NCBI GenBank assembly: GCA_023630585.1
Contig: CM042540.1
Location: 20,824,574-20,888,573 of the forward strand
Length of the DNA stretch: 64,000 nt
Source of the DNA: Cranoglanis bouderius
Taxonomy: Eukaryota; Chordata; Actinopteri; Siluriformes; Cranoglanididae
Reading direction: 5' to 3'
The stretch's first letter is position 1. The number at the start of each line of letters is the position of its first letter. A program made the position numbers and the translations under genes. Of the stretch, positions 13,011 through 24,029 are shown piece by piece. The notes below the pieces were generated by a model. The model was not told the origin of the DNA. It saw nothing but the letters and a program-made list of their open reading frames with translations, and made no database searches.

Positions 13011-15183
13011 GCTTTAATAGATAATCTCACTTGTACAGCGTAGACTTGCACCTCATAAAAACTGTTGCTGTAATCATACTGTACTCATCTCAGGACTCCT
13101 GTTCACAATATGGCCAATCCATGGTAGATTCTTTCTGGACTAGAGAATTTTTCTCATTGTATCCTTGCCACGCATCAATACTAAAGTTGTCACCTTGTGT
13201 CTGTGACCCCACAAGGGTAGGCTACTTTTCGTATCCTTTTTGTTGTTGTTGTTGTTGTTTTTAATGTTGTTATTGTTTAAATCTGGACCATCAGATAAAA
13301 TGTTGATGTGTACCATATAGTGATTGATTCTAAAATTTTGTCTGTATTGCAGAACAAGAATGTAGCCTGTTATTTGAGTTGTGATGTAGCAGTGTTGGCA
13401 CTGCAGACACAGATGAACTAATCTTATAATCTTAACAAATAAATGTTTACTTGTGTGAACTGGAAAAACGTTGTCATCGTTGCCAACCTCTTGTGTATTT
13501 CAGGACAGGTCAGCGAGCATTTTGTTCTGCCAAGGCCTGATGGAGTTGCACGAGTGACATGATTGATACCCTAATTGTTTGGTCACCTGAACATCTGCAA
13601 CAGGCACTAAATGCAGGTTAATAGCATTAGCGATGCACAAAGCACAGCTGGCAAGGCTATTGCATTACTGCTGGCTATTCATCACCTGCTGGTTGCAAAA
13701 TCCATTGGGGTTAAAAAAAAGAATAAGCTCCTTCGCCATGTTTCAGTGGCAGGATTAGAAATGGACAGAAGGCTCTGTGATCAGTCCCATGGAAGAAAAG
13801 GAGCAAGTGCCTTTCCTGAGATAGAGTGCAGATTAAAGGAGCTGGCAGAAGGGATGGGCAAAATTCAAGAGTGGGAATGCAACACCACAATGAACCTAGT
13901 ACATCCAAGAGAGTGGAAATTGGAGTGAAAACCAAAAACACAGCACAGTAGCAGCACTGAATACACTACAGACTGGTGTTAAGGCTGTCTAGCCAAATTA
14001 AAGCTGGATCCTCCCGGATGCCTAATCCATTTCACGGTAATTGCGTGACTGGGCTTCTCCATAATATACTGAGTTCTCAGGTGCATTTCAGAGCGCACTG
14101 AAGCTGTGACTTGATAAAAGAACGGGCATACTATACTGGTTGCAGTGGCAGATGCAGATCCCTTCGACTTGAGATCAATACCTCCAGTAGAGAGACTGTT
14201 AACCTCATTACTAATGCATCGGTGCACACACTAGTGTAAATAGTATTGTCAATACAGTGGCACACTTGCTCCTGGCCCTTAAGGAAATAATTCCCACAGC
14301 AAGAAATAATGCCAACAGCACTGCAAGTAATGGGAGTCATAGCAACAGGATGCCCAAGACCAGACCTACTGTCCCAGATGAATGGGTCGCTGTGACATGG
14401 TTGCTAATATTGTGTGTCTGTAGACAGGATTGTGACCACCACTCACTAACTTTTTTGGAAGCTAAAGGAACATTTTGAGTCACAGTCATGACTTTGTGGT
14501 CTCGAAGGGTCTCTGAGCGCACACACATACAGTTAAGTAAGAGAGCATATGCCTCTATGAACACTCATCAGCATGCAAGTGTCAGAGAGGCACAATATTC
14601 CTTTGTCCCTTGACAAGAGAGAAGGAAGAAGATACCTTCATTAAATATCTTCATTAGAGACTATTAGAGCACTGAGACAAATCACACATTTATTCATGTT
14701 ATCAATATAAGAAATAAAGAATATGTATATTAAAAGGAAAAACCAGCATAACATGCCTAAGTAGATTTGATTAGATTAGAGTTTTCTACTTTCATTCTAG
14801 CCATATACAAGTTTTGAGAAATTTTGAGGAAGACAAAATGGCAGTGCAGAATAGACAAGGCAATAAATACAATACAGGACATTAAATACAACACAAAGTA
14901 CAACATGGCTGATGTAAGAGTGAAACATACAGTATGTACAGTGGTGTAGTGGGTGTGTATGTGGTGAGTAAAGCATTATCACCACTAGCAGCACAGAAGT
15001 CCCCGAGTCTTCTGTGTCTAACATGTTGCTCCAGAATCTCCCATACGTCAGTTAATTTCTCACTCCATTTGATATACAGTACTTTCCTGCACTGTTGAAA
15101 TTTCTGATTGAATATAATGTATTCAGTCATGCTACTGTATATATTCTGATTAAATCCCAATACTGTGCTTCATGAAATTGCGT
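13011..15183. other. Unassigned stretch, with (TTG)n
   Basis: A short (TTG)n run lies at 13240-13260. A 105-codon ORF (13611-13928, +) and several minus-strand ORFs are present. None has a recognised domain, and no convincing promoter or splice pair surrounds them. The longer ORF has plain codons but no family resemblance, so it was not called. Confidence 0.35.
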
Positions 15184-15451
15184 ATGAAAGTGACATGTGA
15201 AGGCCAATGTATGGTAACCCATACTTGGAATTTGTCCTCTGCATTTAACCCATCCAAGTTAGTGCACACACACACTACAAACCGTGAACACACCCGGAGC
15301 AGTGGGCAGCCATTTTTTTGCTGTGGCACACAGGGAGCAGTTGAGGCTTTGCTCAAGTGCCTAACAGTGGCAGCTTGGCGGTGCTGGGATTTGAACTCAC
15401 GACCTTCACGACCAGTAGCCCAACTTCTTAACCACTGAGCTACTACCACCA
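15184..15451 (-). mobile_element. tRNA-headed SINE (family b)
   Basis: On the minus strand the head is near 15451 (GGTGGTAGTAGCTCAGTGGT, A-box-like). It is followed by GAGTTCAAATCCC (B-box-like) and a body with GCAGTGGGCAGCC's complement. The 3' part contains the motif whose plus-strand form is GGTAACCCATACTTGGAATT. The copy at 61367-61669 matches over its full length. Confidence 0.75.
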
Positions 15452-16100
15452 TAAATAATGCTGATAAATATGCAAATGCTGAGATTACAACATGGGTAAT
15501 TACCAACTGGGTCCAATCTGTATGCATTAACCAGTAAAATAATATAGTATGAGATGTAAAAAAAAAGTGGGCTCTTGCAGGAAGGGTTCTTATACACTCA
15601 AATATTCTCAGGACATCATGATGTACATATTTGACTTTGTGTAGTATATATGGTACCACAGTTAAGATGAGTTTAAGAGTTTGGGCAGTTACGGACAGGG
15701 TCACTTAGTCACCACCAAAACAATACAGTATTACATACGCATGTGGAATGTCAAAGGAGTCGTTTGTTTAGTCATTTGGCATGCCGTGACACTATTTTTT
15801 CTAGCCCTGTCAGGTAGAAAAAAGGGAAAATAACCATGGCCCCATTATGTCCTTCTGCTTTATCTCCTCCTGAAACAGAGCCCATGTTGCTGTCAGGACT
15901 GTGATACCTTTTAGCAAAAATAATAATAATAATAATTTTTAAGAGAAATGAATTCTGCTTTATTATTAGGACTTCACCATTCACACTCATTTATCTGAAA
16001 CAATAAAACTAGAGTATTTAAAATTTTCGAATTACAATGCATTGCTTTTGTTTACGCTACATTGTCATATTTTAAAAAATTATAGTGGCATCCAAAAGAC
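15452..16100. other. Unassigned stretch
   Basis: Nothing was recognised except a short (TAA)n run near 15920-15937. Confidence 0.4.
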
Positions 16101-16103
16101 TAA

Positions 16104-16637
16104 GGGCAGATCCAATGGATCAACGGATCAACCTGTATAGCAATGCATGATGGGAACTGCATTACGTAAAAAATGTGTTTGTTTTGCTAATGGCTCGCAA
16201 CAGGAATCACGTTTTAACTTGGACCAGAGACGAGGTAAAATGCCTCGTTGAAATTTGGTCTGACAAACATATTTCTGAACAACTTTTAAAAACACTAAGG
16301 TTTACAAAGTGTTTAGCGAGCGCACTGTGGAACATATAAATTGGATAAATTATAATAACTACAGCTAAAAAAAAAAAAAAAACACAATAAGCTTGCGGAG
16401 CTGCTGTCTATCCATCTTGATGGATGGCCGCTATGAGCGGAACCCTGAGATATAATCAGGTGCACTCTGACCAATGAGAGGACAGTTTACATACATGTGA
16501 CTTGCATAAACAAATTTTGGTACGCTTTGAAATGTTGCCTTGTGAAAGTGAACCGATCCAAAGACAAAATACAGCATTGTAACAATTTAAGTCCCCGTTT
16601 CAGAACAAAGCACAGATCTACAGGTCTGAAAATGCCC
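16104..16637 (+). mobile_element. PIF/Harbinger-like short element
   Basis: The ends read GGGCAGATCC... and ...GAAAATGCCC, flanked on both sides by the 3-bp TAA (16101-16103 and 16638-16640). A 3-bp TWA duplication with GGGCA-type ends is characteristic of PIF/Harbinger elements. It carries a 50-codon Myb/SANT-like reading frame but no transposase, so it would be non-autonomous. The inverted match is confined to the outermost bases, so the boundary call is tentative. Confidence 0.5.
16190..16339 (+). pseudogene. Myb/SANT-like fragment of a Harbinger-type element
   Basis: The frame MARNRNHVLTWTRDEVKCLV continues with EIWSDKHISEQLLKTLR and ends at TAA after 50 codons. The pattern W-x2-(D/E)E-(V/T)-x-x-L(V/L)-x-(I/L)W-x(2-6)-I resembles the Myb/SANT-like (trihelix or MADF type) DNA-binding protein that accompanies Harbinger transposases. 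In this family it helps bind the element ends and import the transposase. Only the first helix and part of the second are present; the third helix and the rest of the protein are lost. The residues are seen directly, and the family link is by resemblance. Confidence 0.5.
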
Positions 16638-16640
16638 TAA

Positions 16641-17090
16641 GTGTGCTATCAAGAACTGCTCTATTCATTCATCTTCAGTAACCGCTGTTCAGGGATGTGT
16701 AGACTTTTTATATCCACTGTAGTTCTCAAATACGATTTGAGATATGTTACTTCACAGCGAGCACAAATATGTTTGAAATAGTCTAGGCTATGGCCTGATT
16801 AAAAATGATTGTTAATACATCATTTTAAATATATAAAAAAGAAGACTAATGTCATTACAGTATACACAAGATGCCAGACTTAATATATTAAATTAAATAT
16901 ATTAAAAAATATAGACAAATGACAATGTTTTTTATGGCCCAATTTAAGAGAGGCCAGACTGACCCGGTAATACATCTTTGGTCGGTCGGTGCTTACTGGG
17001 ATCATTCTTTACTATAATAAAATAATTTAAAAAAAACATTGATCTAAAAAAAAATGTTTCCATCTATGTTAGGAGTGTAATATAAGTGTT
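16641..17090. other. AT-rich unassigned stretch
   Basis: No feature was recognised. This lies directly upstream of the TATA-like box and ORF at 17171. Confidence 0.4.
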
Positions 17091-17093
17091 ACT

Positions 17094-17107
17094 TTCTATA
17101 TAAAAGG
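17094..17107 (+). promoter_or_regulatory. TATA-like box upstream of the 17171 ORF
   Basis: The text CTATATAAAAGGC is a close fit to a vertebrate TATA box. It lies about 70 bp before the ATG at 17171, which would allow a short leader. Expression evidence is lacking. Confidence 0.35.
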
Positions 17108-17170
17108 CACTACAATGACACTACAATTCAGCATTCAGACATATTTTCATTTCAAAAGAGAATTTCTTAA

Positions 17171-17596
17171 ATGGATACAGTTTTAATAATATTATTCTTG
17201 CTAGTGGACTTGAAATATTGCATGGTTGATAACTCTATCAGCTGCAGTGCCTCCACCTGTCAGCTGTGTTCTCTCTCTCTCTCAGCTATGCAATTCAGGG
17301 GCCTTGGAAATCTTGGAGCAACATCTTTTTCATTTGGCAAAAGCTCAGTGAACGCTGACGGGAGATTACGTCGAAGTTTTCCAGGATATCGCTCTGCCGG
17401 TCAGAGTGTTGAGACTAGCTGTACTTCATCTACCGTAAACAGTACTACTCAGCGAATGAGAGCTCTGATTAATCACAAACTTCTGTCCAGAGCTTTATTT
17501 GGGGGCTTCCAGTCTGAGCATTTCCGTAAGGGTTCTGACAAATCATGTGACTTGACAAAACGCAGGCATTCTCAAAAACTTTCCTTGCATGCCTGA
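17171..17596 (+). CDS. Unrecognised 141-codon ORF, possible secreted precursor
   Basis: The longest ORF in this window outside mobile elements and microsatellites, apart from a few degenerate frames. Residues 1-17 (MDTVLIILFLLVDLKYC) are hydrophobic and look like a signal peptide. The rest is Ser/Arg-rich with seven further Cys, an FSFGK that could be an amidation site, and dibasic KR near the end. No family is recognised. The tract TCTCTCTCTCTCTCAGCTATG inside it (about 17270-17288) also resembles a splice acceptor, so residues before about 40 may be intron and the true exon may begin there. No polyadenylation signal was seen close by. It may be a chance ORF. Confidence 0.25.
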   Translation: MDTVLIILFLLVDLKYCMVDNSISCSASTCQLCSLSLSAMQFRGLGNLGATSFSFGKSSVNADGRLRRSFPGYRSAGQSVETSCTSSTVNSTTQRMRALINHKLLSRALFGGFQSEHFRKGSDKSCDLTKRRHSQKLSLHA

Positions 17597-19149
17597 AAGT
17601 CCAATATAAGCTTCTTTTTTTTTATATTGCTTATTCATTCAGGTTAGACGGCTTAGAATTGCAACTAACAGTCATGGAAGATTTTATAAAGACCAAACCA
17701 CGATCACAACAAACTAGTCTCAGATGAAAACGATAACTGAGAACAAAATCAGAATGGAAGTGGAGCAGGAGAGAGACAATTATGATCACGAGGAACATGG
17801 TCCAGAAACCACCAAGTGGGAACCTCATTTTGGTACACGCATGGTGGAGATAAGTTGTGCCAACTTATTTAAAAAGATTTAAATAAAAAAAGAGCTTTTT
17901 TTTTATCTTTAAAAAAGAGCTTTTAACCATCCTCACTCACATCCTCACTCTACTGTATTTAAGCATAGTGTAAACGCCCATCCATCCAGTGCACACAGCT
18001 TCAGACTCATTTCCATTCTGTAAGCGTGGGTGGGAATTCATAAACAGGCAGATGTTGATTCCTTAATGCTTGCTTTTGTTTCATGTACAGTATAAGCGTA
18101 CTAATTACAGCTGTTACATTATAGGCTTACAAACACAGCAAACAATATTTTGCATCAACTGAATTGCTTTTTTGTTGTTGTTGTTTAGCTGTTATTAATA
18201 TGTCAAAGACAAAGTCTTTCCTTTGTCATTATAACATTGTAGGAGATTATGATTTCCAATGTAGTTCACATTTTGAATAGTATTCCTTTGCTAGAGACTC
18301 TGGTACTTATCATTAAACATGGCCAAGAATCGCCTACATTTGCAGGGGAAAAATGCATTTGACTAACATCGGAAAACAGCTAACCACTGTTTCAAATTCT
18401 GTAATAACTTTTAAAGATGGGAAGCTGTGATGTCCGGTGAATACATCTTGCTTATCAACATTAACTCAAAACAGAAAAGGGTGGGTCATTTTTGGATACT
18501 ACATGCTTGTTCCTGATTGAACACGGCAACACGATGACTATCGCCAAGAAAAAAGAATTGCACCGTTTCAGTTAGTTATATTATTATACTGAGGAATAGG
18601 TCTGTGAGGTATGTGATGTTCAATAAGGGCATACCCTTTCTGTTTTTTTTTTTTTTTAATTTTCCGTTAGTGTTGGTGTGTGTATGAATTTGCTGTTGTT
18701 TAGTTTGCTGTTGCATTGTCTGGTAATGTGTCCTACATTGATTTTCCACACCGATTGTCTCTCACAATGTTATAATCTTGTAGGAGACCTTCTGTATCCT
18801 GGTCCATATCACATGCAATGTGAAATGCATTTATTAAAAGCTACAAGTGCAAAATATCAGTGATTCTGACCTTTTTTTCCCCTCTTTTAAAAAAAATCTG
18901 TTTCAGATATTAGGCTGAGCACTGATCAATTACAATCCTAAAGTCGAATGTGACCCTAGTGTGTCGTTGCAAGCTTTTCTTTGGTCTATTGATGTGTTCT
19001 GTACTTCCATGAATAAACGCCAGCAGCAGGGGTGACGTTTCCAAAGGAATGTCAAATAGATTTTTTTTTTCAGTACAGTCCAGGAAAGTAAGTAGTGAAT
19101 CGCAATTGTAAGTGGGAACGGTGAGAATAACTAGTGATCTATTCTCACA
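17597..19149. other. Unassigned stretch
   Basis: No gene or repeat was identified with confidence. The ORF at 18910-19287 (-) partly overlaps the repeat that follows and has no domain signature. Confidence 0.35.
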
Positions 19150-19597
19150 AAGTGAGAGGTGAGATGGATGCAGTTGCAGTTTAAGTGCTGTATCTTTATT
19201 GAGAGGCAGGCAGACAAATCCGAGAACGTATGGCAAGATCAAGGTCAACAAACAGGCTAGGGTCAGGCGATGAACAAACAGGGTCAACTGGGCTAAGGAG
19301 AAATAAGAAAATTGGGAAACTGGCAGAAGTCAAGAAACCAACACGGAAACAAAAGGCTTAATAAAGACAGGCGGGAAACACTGAATAATACGTCACACTT
19401 GAACAAGGACACACAAGGGTTTAAACAGACTAACTGTTTAAAGGGCAAACTGAAAACAGGTGCGAGTAATAAAGACACATGAGGGAAACTACCAATGATA
19501 GGACATGGGTGGAGACAGGTCATGGACCAAAAAGAAACAATGTAAACAAACACATGACAACACAGAAGAGCTCACCGCAAGGGGGAAATTCCTGACA
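19150..19597 (-). repeat. Interspersed GACAAACAGG-rich repeat
   Basis: Purine-rich text built from short motifs (GGCAGGCAGACAAATCC, GATCAAGGTCAACAAACAGG, AAACAGACTAACTG, GACACATGAGGGAAAC) resembles a common teleost interspersed repeat of uncertain class. It has no coding frame; the two minus-strand ORFs over it show no domain. Confidence 0.45.
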
Positions 19598-20456
19598 TCT
19601 ATATGACCATCTGCTCTATGGCAACCTCATAAACTGATTATATCTATGTATTAACATTTTATTTATATGACTTTGAACAAAGTTTTTCTTGCATGTTAAA
19701 ATAAAATACAGATGAATTTTGTGTGATATTGACCTCAGACTCCAATTCATGATTAAACATAGCATAGCAGCTGTAATCACTTCTGTTCAGTATTCAGTAC
19801 CTGACAGACGTATAATCAAGTAAAAATACCCACCAATTGAGACATACCTTATACTTGTATACAGAATGATCCCAAATTTAATAATACTGTCAGTCAGTTT
19901 AGCTTCCTTTTATTCCTCTAAGCGTTTTTCTTTTGCGACAGTTCATTAAGTCTGCTCTTTCTCACTACAAATCGTGAGCCACTTTGTATGCCGCAATTAC
20001 AGCTAATACATATGGATGCTGTCGTCAAAAAGATCAAAGACTGAACAGTGAGTCTCGTTCTATCAGTCACTATCCAGATTTTTGCATGCTGGTGATGTTG
20101 TCAAGGTCGTGTTGACTCTGAGGTCGACTGATTAAAAGGAGAAATGAGGGTCTGATGAAGAAACGGTGAGGACTAATGGTAATAGTTAAATCAGAGACAG
20201 ACAAGGAGGAGTGTTTGGTAAGTCGAGGATGAAATGGAGTGGGCAAGACAGGATGTATTTTTAGTGAGTGCGTGTGTTGTTCTCTGACTTGCTTCTAATG
20301 ATGATTGGATTTATTTGGCAAGCTGTAATCTGCCCGAATCTAAAAAAAAATGTAAAAAAGCAAACAACAACAGCAACAACAACAACAACAACAAAAAAAC
20401 AACTCATTGAGGTTAAGATTAAACAGCAACAAAAAATCCTCATAAAAGTCCTATAT

Positions 20457-20512
<56 letters not shown>

Positions 20513-20609
20513 TCTAATATTTAAGCAAGTCAAATTAAACTCTTATTATCATATTTTTCTTTAGCTCAAGGACACAGTGTTCCCTCTCGTTTACTCTCTC
20601 ATCCACTCG

Positions 20610-20642
<33 letters not shown>

Positions 20643-20975
20643 AGGAGGAGGATTATCCTCAAGAGCATCTGAACAGAGATCCACGCAGGAGTAGAACATC
20701 AAAACATACTTAACTAATGCCTGTGGAAAATTCTTCAGGGGTGATGTGTATTTTGAGTTGTGTGTTTGTGATTGTTTGTGTTTTTTTTAAACCAACCATT
20801 TTAACCCAGTAATGATTCTTTTTAATCGAATATGTAATAGTTTTCAGAGCTACACACACAACCCCGTATTGTATAGCAATACTAATAAACAAAGGCTGTA
20901 AAATTCTTTATGCAAGTTAAAGTGAAATTACTCATCAAAATAAATAAAAGTAAAAGCTGAAGTGCACTCAAATTA
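19598..20975. other. Unassigned stretch with three microsatellites
   Basis: It holds a (CAA)n tract at 20366-20399, a (TG)n tract at 20459-20509 and a second (TG)n tract at 20611-20640. No coding exon was recognised, and the ORFs through the tracts are translation artefacts. Confidence 0.6.
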
Positions 20976-21890
20976 AAGTGGTGCTTGAAAGTTTGTGAAC
21001 CCTTTAGAATTTTCTATATTTCTGCATAAACATGACCTAAAACATCATCATCATCCTAAAAGTAGACAAAGCGAACCAATTTAAACAAATGAGATAAAAA
21101 TATTATACTTGGTCATTTATTTATTGAGGAAAGCGATCCAATATTACATATCTGTGAGTGGCAAAAGTATGTAAACCTCTAGGATTAGCAGTTAATTTGA
21201 AGGTGAAATTAGAGTAAGGTGTTTTCAATCAATGGGATGACAATCAGGTGTGAGTGAGCTCCTTGTTTTATTTAAAGAACAGGGATCTATCAAAGTCTGA
21301 TCTTCACAACATATGTTTGTGGAAGTGTATCATGGCACACACAAAGGAGAGTTCTGAGGACCTCAGAAAAAGAAAAAAAAGCATCTCTAAAGAGTTTGGA
21401 CTCCACCGATCCACAGTCAGACAGATTGTGTAGAAATGGAGGAAATTCACTGTTCATTGTTCCCCTCCCCAGGAGTGGTCGACCAACAAAGATCACTCCA
21501 AGAGCAAGACGTGTAATAGTCTGCGAGGTCACAAAGGGTAACTTCTAAGCAAATAAAGGCCTCTCTCACACTGGCTAATGTCAGGAGAACACTGAACAAC
21601 AATGGTGTGCATGGCAGGGTTTCAAGGAGAAAACCACTGCTCTCCAAAAAGAACATTGCTGCCTGTCTGCAGTTTGCTAAAGATCATGTGGACAAGCCAG
21701 AAGGCTGTTGGAAAAAAGTTTTGCAGGTGGACGAGACCAAAATAGAACATTTTGGTTTAAATGAGAATTGTTATATTTGGAGAAAAAAATACTGCATTCC
21801 AGCATAAGAACCTTATCCCATCTGTGAAACATGATGGTGGTAGTATTATGGTTTGGGCCAGTTTTGCTGCATCTGGGAATGTGGTAAAAC
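20976..21890 (+). mobile_element. Tc1-type transposon, family E, 3' truncated
   Basis: The left terminus AAGTGGTGCTTGAAAGTTTG and the internal motif GAGTGGCAAAAGTATGT match the copy at 34550-38798. Transposase remnants follow, and the copy stops after CATCTGGGAATGTGG, so the right inverted repeat is missing. Confidence 0.85.
21290..21885 (+). pseudogene. Tc1 transposase pseudogene (family E)
   Basis: Plus-strand pieces recognisable as transposase are SKEFGLHRSTVRQIV-like text near 21390-21430, RRKPLLSKKNIAACLQFAKD (21625-21680), CWKKVLQVDETKIEHFG with the first catalytic Asp, and HDGGSIMVWAS-like text at the end. There are stops and frame changes between blocks. The second Asp and the Glu are absent because the copy is truncated. 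It is a relic of the family whose better copy lies at 37550-38590. Confidence 0.8.
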
Positions 21891-23023
21891 AATAGCTAAA
21901 ACTAACTAACAGCTTTAGTCCTAATCTCCACATGCTAGACAGCATGATAAGTCTGATATCTTTCAATCTGACAAATGTCTGAATGCTAATAGCTCACTTT
22001 ATCCACCTTGATAAATACAATGTGCACATGTTTTTTGAAATTTTTTTCAAAATTGAGATTTGTTAGTGATTTAGATCAGATGATGCTAAAAAAAGTTACT
22101 TTTTATACTTTATTACAAATATATGATTATAGAGAAATGTTTTGATTTTAAAATGTAGTGAAGAGAAAGTAGAGATTTTTCTTTTGAAATGTATGAAATA
22201 AAAGTCAAAAGGTCAAAAGTATTAGGTAAAAAAAAAAAAAAACTCAAGTACTTAAAAACCACAGTGAAATACAGTAAAAAAAAAAAAAAAAAAAAAAAAA
22301 GTAAGTACCTCTGCAAAAGAATGCTGGGAATTTCTTTCTAGTGAATTACAGCCACAACCCAGTCAATACAGAGTGCTATTAGAATGGTCAATAAGTATTC
22401 AATAGGTTCTTAGAAGAAGTTCCTGCAATGCTCTTAAAATATATGCAGTAATGAAGGTTTGCTTCACAAAAAAAAGCTGCAGCAGTCTTGTAGGAACATC
22501 TGCGAACGTTATAGATGAAAATAGACTAGATTGTGGTTTGAATTAAAAAAAAAAAAAGATCATAGAATTGTAACATTCAGAATACATTGTGTAAGGGATG
22601 AAATATGACAGGACATGCTGTTATAGAGAAATAATCAAGTTATGACAATTACCTTGAGAAAAAAAAGGATGAATAGTCTAGAGGACAGTGAGAGCTACCA
22701 GGTGCATGTTAGTTACAGGGCTGACAGACTTTTAGGACCAACTAACAAAGAAAGCAGTTTAGTACACATTAAATGAAATTAAGTAATTATGGCTAAAGAC
22801 ACTGGACAGACACTGGAAAGTCCTAATGCTTGATTACAATAGTTTTAAAATGTTTTTAAAGCTTGAAATGCGCTTTTGACACTGCAGAATACTTGATCAA
22901 AATCATATTCAGTAGAAAACAAAAACTTTGATTTTGACTTAACATCATATTGTCTGAAAAGTCAGAAACCAATGAGAATAAAGCAACATATACTTAATTT
23001 TGTGTTTATTATTTATAACATAT
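21891..23023. other. AT-rich unassigned stretch with A-runs
   Basis: Poly-A tracts lie at 22227-22242 and 22275-22300. No gene or element was recognised. Confidence 0.4.
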
Positions 23024-23031
23024 GCTTTACA

Positions 23032-23217
23032 GCAATAGTCACCAACCCTGTTCCTGGAGATCTACCTTCCTGAAGACTTCAATCATAATCATGTCCACCT
23101 GACCATCTAATCATTGCCTTAAGAAGTTCTTGATCAACTAAAATAGGTGTGTTAGATTTTGGTTGGAGATGAAACCTGCAGGAAGGTAGATCTCAAGGAA
23201 GAGGGTTGGTGACCACT
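23032..23217. mobile_element. hAT-like MITE, copy 1
   Basis: The terminal inverted repeat is about 35 bp: AGTCACCAACCCTGTTCCTG on the left against the inverse of the GAGGGTTGGTGACCACT end. An 8-bp flanking duplication, GCTTTACA (23024-23031) against GCTCTACA (23218-23225), matches at seven of eight positions. The eight-base duplication points to the hAT superfamily. Copy 2 is at 52724. Confidence 0.8.
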
Positions 23218-23319
23218 GCTCTACATGTTCACCCTTAAACTCTACGTTTTCTCAGCCGCTGTATCATGGTTTTGCAGATTTTGCTCAACATATTCGGATT
23301 ACCATATTTGCACAACATG

Positions 23320-23688
23320 CAGTCGGGTCCACAAGTATGAAAAGTATTGTGATTGAATTGAACATGTGATTGAATTGTAGTTCAGCTTTAATTCAAGGGG
23401 TTTAACAAAAATATTGCATTAACTGTTTAGGAACTACAGCCATTTTTTACAGAGTCTCTCCATTTTCACAGGATCAAAGGTAATTGGACAAACTCAGTGT
23501 CCAATTAGAGTCAGTGTTAGTCTAGAACCCATGGATGTCACCAAATGCTGAGTTTCTGCCCTTGAGATGCTTTGCCAGGCTTTTACTGCAGCCGCCTGTG
23601 ATTGCTTCATTTCAAATCCATTGTGGTGGTGTACAGAGGCAAAATTACGAAAACTGTGTCACTTTCCAAATACTTAGGGACCCAACTG
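23320..23688. mobile_element. Tc1 family A deletion derivative (369 bp)
   Basis: Both family A ends are present (CAGTCGGGTCCACAAGTAT on the left, CTTAGGGACCCAACTG on the right) but the transposase is entirely deleted. The 5' inner segment is joined to the TGATTGCTTCATTTCAAATC segment next to the other end. It is a miniature, non-coding derivative. Confidence 0.85.
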
Positions 23689-24029
23689 TATTCCCATTGG
23701 TTCCTGACTTTTCAGACACTCTATAGGCTATATGCTCATGTAAATGAATGCAAAATAAAATATTATCATACAGAAAACACTTTTATAAGGTATAAAGTCA
23801 ACATAGTTTTTATGTAATGCATCTGCACTGCTCTAACATGGAATTTTTTAGTAATATGTGATAGCATCCCTGCCCATAACCAATAAATAAGCAGGGTCTT
23901 CTCAGCTAAATTAGCTTAAAATATCTTAAACAATGAATCTGAATAATTGTATTGAGTTAGTCAAATAAAACTGCCATTCCATAAAAAAAAACAGACCCAA
24001 ATTTAACAATCATTAATCAATCAGATTTA
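23689..24029. other. Short spacer between two family A elements
   Basis: AT-rich; nothing else was recognised. Confidence 0.5.

Noticed and set aside
13611..13928. 105-codon plus-strand ORF
   Set aside because: No recognised domain, promoter or splice context; length is within chance for this many frames.
15380..15451. tRNA genes at B-box-like GTTCAAATCC and GGTTCGATTCC sites (15.4, 28.9, 30.3, 46.3, 61.6 kb)
   Set aside because: They lie in SINE heads shared between copies, with continuing SINE bodies and no complete cloverleaf.
15150..15704. 184-codon minus-strand ORF
   Set aside because: Its central part is the SINE at 15184-15451 and the rest has no domain signature.
17171..17596. Reading the ORF as a calcitonin/CGRP-like or opioid-like (FGGF) precursor
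   Set aside because: Only the C-x4-C spacing and a lone FGGF match; there are no proper dibasic-bounded mature peptide and no helix region, so no family name was given.
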